Position numbers and translations under genes: made by a program. Under the pieces are notes generated by a model, which was given only the letters and a program-made list of their open reading frames with translations, was not told the DNA's origin and ran no database searches. Positions 46,109 through 53,802 of a DNA stretch of 54,841 nucleotides are shown piece by piece (position 1 is the first letter of the stretch; every line of letters begins with the position of its first letter). Source of the stretch: Mycobacterium sp. E2733 (lineage in GTDB: Bacteria > Actinomycetota > Actinomycetes > Mycobacteriales > Mycobacteriaceae); contig NZ_LZJZ01000136.1 in the NCBI RefSeq assembly GCF_001667585.1, positions 1 through 54,841 of the forward strand, written 5' to 3'.

Positions 46109-47283
46109 TGCTCCCCAGACGCCGCGATGGTCAGGTTCGCCCCGGAGTCGGCGTCGAAAACGGCAAGCTTGGCGGTGTCGAACGCCAACTCGAGCGGCTG
46201 CCCCATCGCCGCTTTGGACTCCGCGGGAACCCTTGCCACGAACTGGTTTTCGTGCGCATGGGCCGTGGCGGCCAGCTCGTCCAGCTGAGCCGAGCGCGCC
46301 GCCCACCCAGCGGTGGAGAAGTAGACGAACTTATCGGCGCCCAGCGACTCCACCAAGTCCACCTTCACCTCGAAGGTGAGCGCCCTGATGCGCTGGTACC
46401 CGTCGATCAAAGCGGCGTCGTGCAGATGCTCGGGCCGTACCCCGACGATGACCTTCTCCGGCGTGGGGTGCCGCGCGATCGCCTGTTGGACTTCGGGAGC
46501 CATCACCGCTTCCCCGAACGGCAGCGTCAGCCCGATGGTTGTCAACGTGGCCGGGAAAAAGTTCATGGCCGGCGAGCCGATGAACCCCGCGACGAAGAGG
46601 TTGGCCGGATGCTCGTAGAGCTCGTCGGGGGTGTCGATCTGCTGCGCGACTCCGCCGCGCATCACCACCACCCGGTCTCCCAGCGTCATGGCCTCGGTCT
46701 GGTCGTGGGTGACGTAGACGGTTGTGGTGCCCAGCCGCTTCTGCAGCCGCGCGATCTCGCCGCGCATCTGGACGCGCAGCTTGGCGTCCAGGTTGGACAG
46801 CGGCTCGTCCATCAAGAAGGCTTTGGGGTGGCGCACGATCGCCCGGCCCATCGCGACCCGCTGGCGTTGTCCCCCCGACAACTGGGACGGCTTGCGGTCG
46901 AGCAGTTCAGTGAGGTCAAGGGTTTTGGCGGTCTCCTCCACCTTCTGGGCGATCTCCGCCTTCTTCATCTTCGCCAGCGTCAGCGGAAACGCGATGTTCT
47001 GCCGCACGGTCATGTGCGGATACAGCGCGTACGACTGGAAGACCATCGCGATGTCCCGATCCTTGGGCGCTTTCTCGTTCATGCGCTCGCCGCCGATGCG
47101 CAGCTCCCCGGAGGAGATGTCCTCAAGGCCGGCAATCATGTTCAGCGTCGTCGTCTTACCGCAACCGGACGGGCCGACCAAAATCAGGAACTCACCATCG
47201 GCGATGGTGATGCTGAGGTCTTTCACGGCCGTGGCGCCGTCCGGGTAGCTCTTGCTGACATGGTCCAGCACAATCTCGGCCAT
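46105..47283 (-). CDS. sugC: Trehalose importer ATPase SugC
   Basis: This 392-residue ATP-hydrolysing subunit belongs to the LpqY-SugABC trehalose importer (MalK/MsmK family). Walker A is G-P-S-G-C-G-K-T-T (about residue 37), the Q-loop is F-Q-S-Y-A-L-Y-P, the signature is L-S-G-G-Q-R-Q-R-V-A-M-G-R-A and Walker B is L-M-D-E-P-L-S-N-L-D. A C-terminal OB-fold regulatory domain occupies about 240-390 (V-G-V-R-P-E-H-L). It recycles trehalose released during mycolate transfer at the cell surface. It is separated from sugB by 4 nt and coupled to the SUFU gene. Confidence 0.97.
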   Translation of the reverse strand: MAEIVLDHVSKSYPDGATAVKDLSITIADGEFLILVGPSGCGKTTTLNMIAGLEDISSGELRIGGERMNEKAPKDRDIAMVFQSYALYPHMTVRQNIAFPLTLAKMKKAEIAQKVEETAKTLDLTELLDRKPSQLSGGQRQRVAMGRAIVRHPKAFLMDEPLSNLDAKLRVQMRGEIARLQKRLGTTTVYVTHDQTEAMTLGDRVVVMRGGVAQQIDTPDELYEHPANLFVAGFIGSPAMNFFPATLTTIGLTLPFGEAVMAPEVQQAIARHPTPEKVIVGVRPEHLHDAALIDGYQRIRALTFEVKVDLVESLGADKFVYFSTAGWAARSAQLDELAATAHAHENQFVARVPAESKAAMGQPLELAFDTAKLAVFDADSGANLTIAASGEQ

Positions 47284-47287
47284 CGAG

Positions 47288-48136
47288 CTATCCCTTCACA
47301 GCGCCGGAGGTCAGCCCGGCGATGATTCTTCGTTGGAAGATTAGAACAAACAGGATGATCGGGACCGTGATCACGATGGCACCGGCCGCGATTGATCCGG
47401 TGGGTTCCTCGAATTGCGAACTGCCACCGAAGTTCGCGATGGCCACCGGTGCGGTGATCGCCGCCTTGGTAGCGGTCAGCGACAGCGCCAGCAGCAGGTC
47501 GTTCCACGCGAAGATGAACACTAGAATCGCCGCGGTGACCACGCCGGGCGCGGCGAGCGGGACGATCACCTTGCGGAACGCCTGGGCCGGTGTGGCACCG
47601 TCCATTTTGGCCGCCTTCTCCAGATCCCAGGGAATCTCCCGGAAATACGCCGACAGCGTGTAGATGGCGAGCGGCAGAGCGAACGTGATGTAGGGCAGGA
47701 TCAGGCCGGGCCAGGTATCGAAGAGACCGACGAACCGTTCGATATTGAACAGCGGGGTGACCAGCGAGATCGCCGGGAACATGGTGACGAGCAGGCTGGC
47801 GCCGATCAGCATCCGCTTGCCCGGGAAGTTCAGCCGGGCGATCGCGTAGGCCGCCATGGCGCCGAGTCCCACCGCGATCGCGGTGGTGATCAACCCGATC
47901 CCGATCGAGTTGACCAGCGCCGAGCTGAACAAGTCACCCCGGAACACGCCGCGATAGTTCTCGAAGGATAACGATGACGGAATCAGCTTGCCGTCCTTGA
48001 CATTTGACGTCGGCTTGAGCGAAAGGCTGAGGATCCACAACACCGGAACAAGCGCGTACAGCACCACCACGGTGTCTAGAAGGACCCAGCCCGCCCAGGC
48101 CGTGGCACGCCCGGGACCCACTTTGTTAGCGGCCAT
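47288..48136 (-). CDS. sugB: Trehalose importer permease SugB
   Basis: This is a 282-residue MalG-type permease with six TM helices and the cytosolic coupling-helix EAA motif E-K-A-A-K-M-D-G-A-T-P-A-Q-A-F. The ATG at 48136 overlaps the end of sugA by 11 bp; a GTG five codons later would give a length nearer to that of M. tuberculosis SugB. With SugA it forms the membrane pore of the importer. Transcribed in the lpqY-sugABC operon. Confidence 0.95.
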   Translation of the reverse strand: MAANKVGPGRATAWAGWVLLDTVVVLYALVPVLWILSLSLKPTSNVKDGKLIPSSLSFENYRGVFRGDLFSSALVNSIGIGLITTAIAVGLGAMAAYAIARLNFPGKRMLIGASLLVTMFPAISLVTPLFNIERFVGLFDTWPGLILPYITFALPLAIYTLSAYFREIPWDLEKAAKMDGATPAQAFRKVIVPLAAPGVVTAAILVFIFAWNDLLLALSLTATKAAITAPVAIANFGGSSQFEEPTGSIAAGAIVITVPIILFVLIFQRRIIAGLTSGAVKG

Positions 48137-49037
48137 CGACGTCACCACCGGGCGCCGCCGCGCCGAACGCCTTGATGTAGACCAGCGCAATGATGCCCAC
48201 ACAGAGGAAGATCAGCACGCTGATCGCCGAGCCCAGCCCGACGTTGAACCCCTTGAACAGATTGTCGTAACCCAGGATTGACACCGAGTCGGTGTTGTTG
48301 GCGCCGTCGGTCAGCACGTAGATGCTGTCGAAGATGCGGAAGGCGTCAAGCGTCCGGAACAGCAACGCGACCACGACGGCCGGCCTGATGATGGGCAGGG
48401 TGATGCGCATCAGCCGCCGCCACGGCCCGGCGCCGTCGACCTGGGCGGCCTTCAGCAGGTCCTCGGGCACCAACGCCAGCCCGGCCAGCAGGAGTAGCGA
48501 CATGAACGGTGTCGTCTTCCAAACCTCGGCGAGGACCACGATGCCGAGCGACGGGATCTGGGCGGTCAGGGGGGCGCTGCCCTGCGGCAAAAGGTTAGCC
48601 AGGTAACCGGTTCCGGGCGTCCACGCGTAGTACCAGCTGTACGAGGCGACCACGGTGACGATGCCGTATGGGATGAGCACCGCGGTGCGCACCAGGCCCT
48701 TGCCCAGCAGCGTGCGGTGCATCACCAATGCCAGCGCCAGGCCCAACACGAACTCGAGCGACACCGAAACCGCTGTTATTCCCAGCGTTACGGCCAGCGC
48801 GGTCCACCAATAGCGGTCGGTCAAGATGGTTTGGTAGTTGCTCAGCCCGACGAACGCGGTGTCGTTGGGGGTGGCGAGGCTGTTGCGCTGCAGGCTCAGC
48901 CACACCGCGTAGCCGATCGGGTAGGCGGTCACGGCCAGCATCAGGATCGCCGCCGGCGCGACGAGCACAAACGCCAGTCGCCGTTCCGGCAGCTGGTTTC
49001 GGGCCCGAGGGCGCGGCGCGACGGCCGTTGCGGTCAT
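48126..49037 (-). CDS. sugA: Trehalose importer permease SugA
   Basis: This is a 303-residue MalF-type permease with six TM helices. After a short basic N-terminus (R-P-R-A-R-N-Q-L-P-E-R-R) come L-A-F-V-L-V-A-P-A-A-I-L and the EAA loop K-A-A-Q-V-D-G-A-G-P-W-R-R. The ATG overlaps the lpqY stop (ATGA), so binding protein and permease are translationally coupled. Partners are SugB, SugC and LpqY. Confidence 0.96.
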   Translation of the reverse strand: MTATAVAPRPRARNQLPERRLAFVLVAPAAILMLAVTAYPIGYAVWLSLQRNSLATPNDTAFVGLSNYQTILTDRYWWTALAVTLGITAVSVSLEFVLGLALALVMHRTLLGKGLVRTAVLIPYGIVTVVASYSWYYAWTPGTGYLANLLPQGSAPLTAQIPSLGIVVLAEVWKTTPFMSLLLLAGLALVPEDLLKAAQVDGAGPWRRLMRITLPIIRPAVVVALLFRTLDAFRIFDSIYVLTDGANNTDSVSILGYDNLFKGFNVGLGSAISVLIFLCVGIIALVYIKAFGAAAPGGDVDGR

Positions 49038-50446
49038 GGCAACAGCCCCCTGCCGTCGATGGCCTTCTGCGCCTGTGCGGTGAGTTCGTCGGCCGTCCGC
49101 TCCGGGTCGATTTTGGTGATCGGGCTCAGCGCCGCCGACAGCCGCAGCGACAGCGCCTGATACACCGGCGTCGCGGGCCGCACGGCGGCGTCGGTGAGCT
49201 GTCGGCGAATGATCGTGTACATCGGATACTTGGTCTGGAATTGCGGATCGGAGTACAACGACGTCCGGACCGCGGGCAGGCCACCTGCCATCGAAACGTA
49301 CTTCTGGCTCTCCAGGCTGCGCAGGCAGCGCACGGCTTCGAAGGCCTCCGCGCGGTGACGGGTGGTGCTCGCCACCGCAAGGTTCAACCCGCCGAGCGTC
49401 ACCTTGGCCGGCCGGCCCGGCGCCACACCGGGATACGGCGCGAATCCGAAGACCTGCCGGCTGGCGTCGTAGGCGATGCGGAACTGTTCGTCGGAGGGCA
49501 CGAACGTCCCGACGTCGTTGATGCTGCCTGCCAAGGCCGGGTCGCGGTTCAGCGGCAGGAAGGGGACACCGCCCTTCACCGCGTTCTCCAGCATGGAGGC
49601 CAGCACATACGGCCAGTTGACCTCCAGTGCGGCCTTGCCCTGTTCGACCGCCAGGCGCGCCGTGCCTTCGTCGGTCCGGGTGATCGACGGGTCGGCCCCG
49701 GGGGCGGTACCGACGGACTTGAGGATGCGCAGCGCGTTGACGGTCGCGGCCCGGTGCGCGGGCGTGTCGGTCAGCGTGACCTGGCGGCCGTCCTCGGAGA
49801 GCACCTGACCGCCGCCACTCACCAGCAGCGTGTTGAACCACACCACCAGGCCCTCACCCTCGTTCGCCTGCACGGCGATCCAGGCGGGCTGACCCGCAGC
49901 GCGCAACCGGGCGGCCTCGGCCACCATGGCGTCCCAGTCCCGCGGTGGCTGACCTACCAAATCGGGCCGGTACCAAAGCAATTCCGTGTTCGTAGTGACA
50001 GGTTCGGCATACAGCTTGTGCTTCCAGCGGGCCGTCGCCAGCGGGCCGGGCAGGGTGTCGACGGCGGCGTCGGTGTCGGCCCGCCCCTCGGGGTCGTCGG
50101 ACAGCGGCAGCGCCCAGCCCGCCTCGGCGAACTCCGCGGTCCACACCACGTCCAGCGCCATCACGTCCAGCCCGCGGTCGTGGGCGCTCAGCCGCCGCGC
50201 CAGCTGCACTCGCTGCTCCCCGGGACCCCGCGGCAGGCTCACGTGCTGGATGGTGAACCGCCCCCGCAATTGCCTGGTGCACTCCTGGGACACCGCTGTG
50301 AAGGTGGCCGAATCGGTGGCCGGCGTGAAGAAGGTGATCACCAGCCCGTTGGCGGCGGACCCGCAGGCCGACAGCACCGCCGCAGTGGTCACCGTCACCA
50401 GCGCGATGACGCCCATCCGGCGCAACCGCCCAGGACGTTTCAGCAC
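49034..50446 (-). CDS. lpqY: Trehalose-binding lipoprotein LpqY
   Basis: This is the 470-residue solute-binding lipoprotein of the trehalose importer. The signal peptide ends in L-S-A-C (Cys28). The mature protein has the two-lobed cluster D sugar-binding fold; E-P-V-T-T-N-T-E-L-L-W-Y-R is the hinge/strand region typical of MalE-like proteins, and W-F-N-T-L-L and E-V-N-W-P-Y line the cleft. It captures trehalose in the cell envelope and delivers it to SugAB. The GTG at 50446 lies 13 nt after GAGG. The Rv1234-like gene ends 25 nt upstream and is likely in the same operon. Confidence 0.96.
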   Translation of the reverse strand: MLKRPGRLRRMGVIALVTVTTAAVLSACGSAANGLVITFFTPATDSATFTAVSQECTRQLRGRFTIQHVSLPRGPGEQRVQLARRLSAHDRGLDVMALDVVWTAEFAEAGWALPLSDDPEGRADTDAAVDTLPGPLATARWKHKLYAEPVTTNTELLWYRPDLVGQPPRDWDAMVAEAARLRAAGQPAWIAVQANEGEGLVVWFNTLLVSGGGQVLSEDGRQVTLTDTPAHRAATVNALRILKSVGTAPGADPSITRTDEGTARLAVEQGKAALEVNWPYVLASMLENAVKGGVPFLPLNRDPALAGSINDVGTFVPSDEQFRIAYDASRQVFGFAPYPGVAPGRPAKVTLGGLNLAVASTTRHRAEAFEAVRCLRSLESQKYVSMAGGLPAVRTSLYSDPQFQTKYPMYTIIRRQLTDAAVRPATPVYQALSLRLSAALSPITKIDPERTADELTAQAQKAIDGRGLLP

Positions 50447-50471
50447 CGATTCACACCTCTCGCGGGCGGCC

Positions 50472-50999
50472 TCAAATCGCTAAGCGCGCCAACAGATCCC
50501 GTGCCTTCTCCGCGTTCTGCGGATCGCAGAGCACGTCGTAGCGACCGGCCACCAGCTGCATGGTCGAGCTGAAATCCCTTGTGCCACGGGCCATCGCGTA
50601 CGGGACGGCGGAGGTGATCAAACCGAAGAAGACACCGGCGACCAGGCCGGTGGCCAGCGCGGCCCACGGATTCGGGCTGAAGAAGCCGAGTACCAACCCG
50701 ATGAACAAGCCCAGCCAGGCCCCGCTGAGCACACCGCCGCCGAGAACCTTGGCCCACGTCAGCCGGCCGGTGACTCGTTCGACCTGCATCAGGTCGACGC
50801 CGACGATGATCACCTGCTGCACCGGGAACTGCTGCTCGGACAGGTAGTCGACGGCGCGCTGCGCCTCGGCATAGGTCGGATAGGAGCCGACCGGCCAGCC
50901 TTTGGGCGGGGTCGGCAGCGAGGGCACGCCGCGCCGGGCGGCCGCCGCGCCGGGGGGCGTGGCGCCGGGAACTTGACCGGGCTGGAAAGGACTAGTCAT
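50472..50999 (-). CDS. Membrane protein with general-stress-17M-type N-domain (Rv1234-like)
   Basis: The 175-residue protein has a Pro/Ala-rich start, then a small alpha/beta domain (Y-P-T-Y-A-E-A-Q-R-A-V-D-Y-L-S, then Q-V-I-I-V-G-V-D-L) resembling the N-terminus of the general stress protein 17M family. Two Gly-rich TM segments (about 88-130) and a short cytosolic tail (C-D-P-Q-N-A-E-K-A) follow. Length equals that recalled for Rv1234. GGAGGAG (51011-51017) lies upstream, and an out-of-frame five-codon ATG...TAG starts at 51009 and overlaps the true ATG. A TAGGCT box at 51050-51055 may drive the whole lpqY-sugABC operon. Function is unknown. Confidence 0.88.
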   Translation of the reverse strand: MTSPFQPGQVPGATPPGAAAARRGVPSLPTPPKGWPVGSYPTYAEAQRAVDYLSEQQFPVQQVIIVGVDLMQVERVTGRLTWAKVLGGGVLSGAWLGLFIGLVLGFFSPNPWAALATGLVAGVFFGLITSAVPYAMARGTRDFSSTMQLVAGRYDVLCDPQNAEKARDLLARLAI

Positions 51000-51147
51000 T
51001 AGTGCTCATTCTCCTCCGCCCGGCAAGACGTCACATCTCGGGCCCTCATAGCCTATCCAGGGACCGCGCGCCAACCTGCGAAAACAAGACGCCGCGGCCC
51101 GGCGCCCCCGCGGCGGTTCGCCGCCAATCCCCCTCCTGCGCATCGGC

Positions 51148-51153
51148 TAGGTT
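51148..51153 (+). promoter_or_regulatory. -10 box of the Rv1233c-like gene (leaderless)
   Basis: TAGGTT ends 7 nt before the ATG at 51161, with no ribosome site between them. Confidence 0.45.
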
Positions 51154-51160
51154 GAACAGC

Positions 51161-51781
51161 ATGACAGCGCCCGGCGATGGCTTCGGCGAACGCGCCAACG
51201 ATGACCAGGCCAAACCGGCCCCCGCCGGCGGCGGGACCCCGGAACAGCCGGAGGCGCCGTGGGAGCCGCCCGCATCGGCGCCCGGACCCGAATATCCGCC
51301 CCCGGCCTATCCGCCGCCCGGGTATCCCACCGAGCAGCACCCCGGTTATGGGCCCCAATACCCGCCGCCCCCACCCGGATACGGGCAGCCGCCGGCCTAC
51401 GACCAGCCGCCGGGCTATGGCCCGCCGCCGTACCAGCCGGTGCCCCCGCAATTCGGTGGGCCGCCCGCCGGCTACGGGCCACCGTCTTATCCGGGCGGCT
51501 ACTACCCCCCACCGGACTACCTGGGCGGCTACGGGCTACCGAGCGGGCTCAAACCGGGCACGAACAAGCTCGCCATCGCGTCGCTCATCTCGTCGTTCAG
51601 CGGCGTGTTCTGCTGCTGCCTCGGCTCGATCGCGGGCATCGTGATGGGAGCGATCGCGCTCAATCAGATCAAGCGCACGCAGCAAGACGGCTACGGCCTC
51701 GCGGTCGCCGGCATCGTCATCGGCGTCGCAACTCTCGTGGTGGGCCTGGTCGTCGCGATCTTCGCGATGCACTCGCATTAG
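51161..51781 (+). CDS. Proline/tyrosine-rich DUF4190 membrane protein (Rv1233c-like)
   Basis: The 206-residue protein has a long low-complexity N-terminus (about 20-125) made of P-P-P-x-Y and G-Y-G-P-P repeats. A C-terminal DUF4190-type pair of TM helices follows: N-K-L-A-I-A-S-L-I-S-S-F, a C-C-C-L-G turn, G-x-I-A-L-N-Q-I-K-R-T, and V-V-G-L-V-V-A-I-F-A. The PPxY-type repeats may be a protein-interaction tail in the cytosol. The ATG at 51161 is backed by the -10 spacing. No function is assigned. Confidence 0.9.
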   Translation: MTAPGDGFGERANDDQAKPAPAGGGTPEQPEAPWEPPASAPGPEYPPPAYPPPGYPTEQHPGYGPQYPPPPPGYGQPPAYDQPPGYGPPPYQPVPPQFGGPPAGYGPPSYPGGYYPPPDYLGGYGLPSGLKPGTNKLAIASLISSFSGVFCCCLGSIAGIVMGAIALNQIKRTQQDGYGLAVAGIVIGVATLVVGLVVAIFAMHSH

Positions 51782-51838
51782 CAGCATCGCCTAACCGGAC
51801 CGACACCGCCGCCGGCTGCCCTGCCGCCGAGCGCTGCT

Positions 51839-51844
51839 TAGGCT
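51839..51844 (+). promoter_or_regulatory. -10 box of the MgtE-N/CBS gene (leaderless)
   Basis: TAGGCT ends 6 nt before the ATG at 51851. Confidence 0.45.
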
Positions 51845-51850
51845 TTCCGC

Positions 51851-53158
51851 ATGGCATCGGTCAACAGGGTGTACATCGCCCGGCTCTCGCGGATGATGGT
51901 GCTGGGCCCACTCGGCGAGTCCTTCGGCCGGATCCGCGATGTGGTGATCAGCATCAGCATCGTGCGTCAGCAACCCCGGGTGCTGGGCTTGGTCGTTGAT
52001 CTGGCGACCCGGCGCAGCATCTTCATCCCGATGCTCAGGGTCACCGCGATCGAGCCGGAGGCCGTCACCCTCAACACCGGCAGCGTGTCCCTGCGCCACT
52101 TCGAGCAACGCCCGGGCGAGGTGCTGGCGATCGGCCAGGTGCTCGACACCCAGGTCAAGGTCAACGATCCCGCGCTGCCGGAGCTGGCCGGCCTCGACGT
52201 CGTCGTCACCGACCTGGGCATCGAACAAACCCGCACCCGTGACTGGATGGTGAGCCGGGTCGCGGTACGCAGCCAGCGGCGGCTACGCCGGCGCGGCCCC
52301 GTGCACGTCGTGGATTGGCACAACGTGCAGGGCCTGACCCCTTCGGCGCTGGCGTTGCCCGGCCAGGGGGTGGCACAACTGCTGAACCAGTTCGAGGGCT
52401 GGAAGGCCGTCGATGTGGCCGACGCCATCCGCGGCCTGCCGCCCAAGCGGCGCTACGAGGTGCTCAAAGCGCTCGGCGATGACCGGCTGGCGGATGTCCT
52501 GCAGGAGTTGCCCGAGCTGGACCAGGCCGACGTGCTATCCGAGCTGGGCACCGAACGCTCGGCCGACGTGCTCGAGGAGATGGATCCCGACGACGCCGCC
52601 GACCTGCTCGGCGTGCTGAATCCGACCGACGCCGAGATGCTCCTGACCCGGATGGACCCGGGCGATTCGGCCCCGGTACGCCGGCTGCTGGCATATTCGC
52701 CCGATACCGCCGGCGGCCTGATGACGTCCGATCCGGTAGTGCTGACGCCCGACACGTCGGTCGCCGAGGCGCTGGCTCGGGTCCGCGACCCCGACCTCAC
52801 CACCGCCCTGTCGTCCATGGTGTTCGTGGTGCGCCCGCCCACCTCCACACCCACCGGGCGGTACTTGGGCTGTGTGCAGCTGCAGCGGCTGCTTCGCGAA
52901 CCACCGGCGGAGTTGGTCGGTGGGATAGTCGACACCGACCTGCTGACCCTGACGCCGGAAACGCCGCTCGGTGCGGTCACCCGCTACCTGGCCGCGTACA
53001 ACCTGGTGTGCGGACCGGTGCTCGATGATCAGAACCACCTGTTGGGCGCGGTGACGGTGGACGATCTCCTCGATCACTTGTTGCCGCACGACTGGCGGGT
53101 GGATGTCCAGGCGCTCGACACCACCGGCCGGGTCGAAGAACTGGGAGGATCCGCGTGA
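51851..53158 (+). CDS. PRC-barrel / MgtE-N / CBS-domain protein (Rv1232c-like)
   Basis: The 435-residue cytosolic protein has a PRC-barrel-like N-terminus (about 1-140), then an MgtE N-terminal superhelix (about 190-290) with repeated A-D-V-L-x-E-(L/M) units, and two CBS domains (about 290-420: T-S-D-P-V-V-L-T-P-D-T-S-V, and G-A-V-T-V-D-D-L-L-D-H-L). It is the sensor half of an MgtE magnesium channel without the channel. The next gene, a DUF1003 membrane protein, starts inside its stop codon (GTGA). The two may form a Mg-sensing unit; CorA is encoded nearby. That is inference. Confidence 0.92.
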   Translation: MASVNRVYIARLSRMMVLGPLGESFGRIRDVVISISIVRQQPRVLGLVVDLATRRSIFIPMLRVTAIEPEAVTLNTGSVSLRHFEQRPGEVLAIGQVLDTQVKVNDPALPELAGLDVVVTDLGIEQTRTRDWMVSRVAVRSQRRLRRRGPVHVVDWHNVQGLTPSALALPGQGVAQLLNQFEGWKAVDVADAIRGLPPKRRYEVLKALGDDRLADVLQELPELDQADVLSELGTERSADVLEEMDPDDAADLLGVLNPTDAEMLLTRMDPGDSAPVRRLLAYSPDTAGGLMTSDPVVLTPDTSVAEALARVRDPDLTTALSSMVFVVRPPTSTPTGRYLGCVQLQRLLREPPAELVGGIVDTDLLTLTPETPLGAVTRYLAAYNLVCGPVLDDQNHLLGAVTVDDLLDHLLPHDWRVDVQALDTTGRVEELGGSA

Positions 53159-53691
53159 GCACGTCCTCGGCCCCGCGCCGGCTCTACACCCCGCGGACGT
53201 CGCGGAGATACTCGCCCCGCGTCGACCCGGAGGCGGTCGGCCAGATCACCGAATCAATCGCGCGTTTCTTCGGCACCGGCCGCTACCTGCTGGTGCAGAC
53301 GATCCTCGTGCTGGCATGGATTGCGTTGAACCTGTTCGCTGTGGGGCTGCGATGGGATCCTTATCCCTTCATCCTGCTCAACCTGGCCTTCTCCACGCAG
53401 GCCGCCTACGCGGCGCCGCTGATCCTGCTCGCCCAGAATCGTCAGGAAAATCGCGACCGGGTCGCGCTCGAACAGGATCGCCATCGCGCGGCGCAGACCA
53501 AGGCCGACACCGAGTTCCTGGCGCGCGAACTCGCCGCGGTGCGGCTGGCGGTCGGTGAGGTCGTGACCCGCGAATACCTGCGTCACGAGCTCGAGGACTT
53601 ACGCTCCCTGCTGACGAATTTGGAGCCGGAATCCGAGGGCTCTGAGGCCGCGCCGGACGGTCCCGGCGCGGACCGCAACCCTAAGAAATAG
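53155..53691 (+). CDS. DUF1003 membrane protein (Rv1231c-like)
   Basis: The 178-residue protein has a basic N-terminus and two TM helices (about 44-95: L-V-Q-T-I-L-V-L-A-W-I-A-L-N, then Y-P-F-I-L-L-N-L-A-F-S-T-Q-A-A-Y-A-A-P). The conserved DUF1003 end of helix 2, Q-N-R-Q-E-N-R-D-R, is present. A helical cytosolic tail and an acidic, low-complexity C-terminus follow. It is coupled to the MgtE-N/CBS gene by a 4-bp overlap. Unknown function. Confidence 0.92.
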   Translation: MSTSSAPRRLYTPRTSRRYSPRVDPEAVGQITESIARFFGTGRYLLVQTILVLAWIALNLFAVGLRWDPYPFILLNLAFSTQAAYAAPLILLAQNRQENRDRVALEQDRHRAAQTKADTEFLARELAAVRLAVGEVVTREYLRHELEDLRSLLTNLEPESEGSEAAPDGPGADRNPKK

Positions 53692-53745
53692 GGACGAGAA
53701 CCAGTTCCGACCATTGCGCCACTCTGGTCACAAGAGTTATGTATG

Positions 53746-53759
53746 GTGATCTAGTTCAC
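53746..53759. promoter_or_regulatory. Crp-like (cAMP receptor protein) binding site
   Basis: GTGATCTAGTTCAC matches the core GTGA-N6-TCAC of the mycobacterial Crp (Rv3676) site, 44 bp before the transglycosylase GTG. From memory, Rv1230c is among predicted Crp targets. A TTGACC (53773-53778) follows. The other sequence in this 111-bp gap is unremarkable. Confidence 0.55.
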
Positions 53760-53802
53760 GGCTGAGAAGCAGTTGACCAGCTCACATACCTAGGACGGTC
53801 GA

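Noticed and set aside
48728..50572. 614-codon plus-strand frame opposite sugA/lpqY
   Set aside because: Antisense shadow; lpqY and sugA have clear family signatures on the minus strand.
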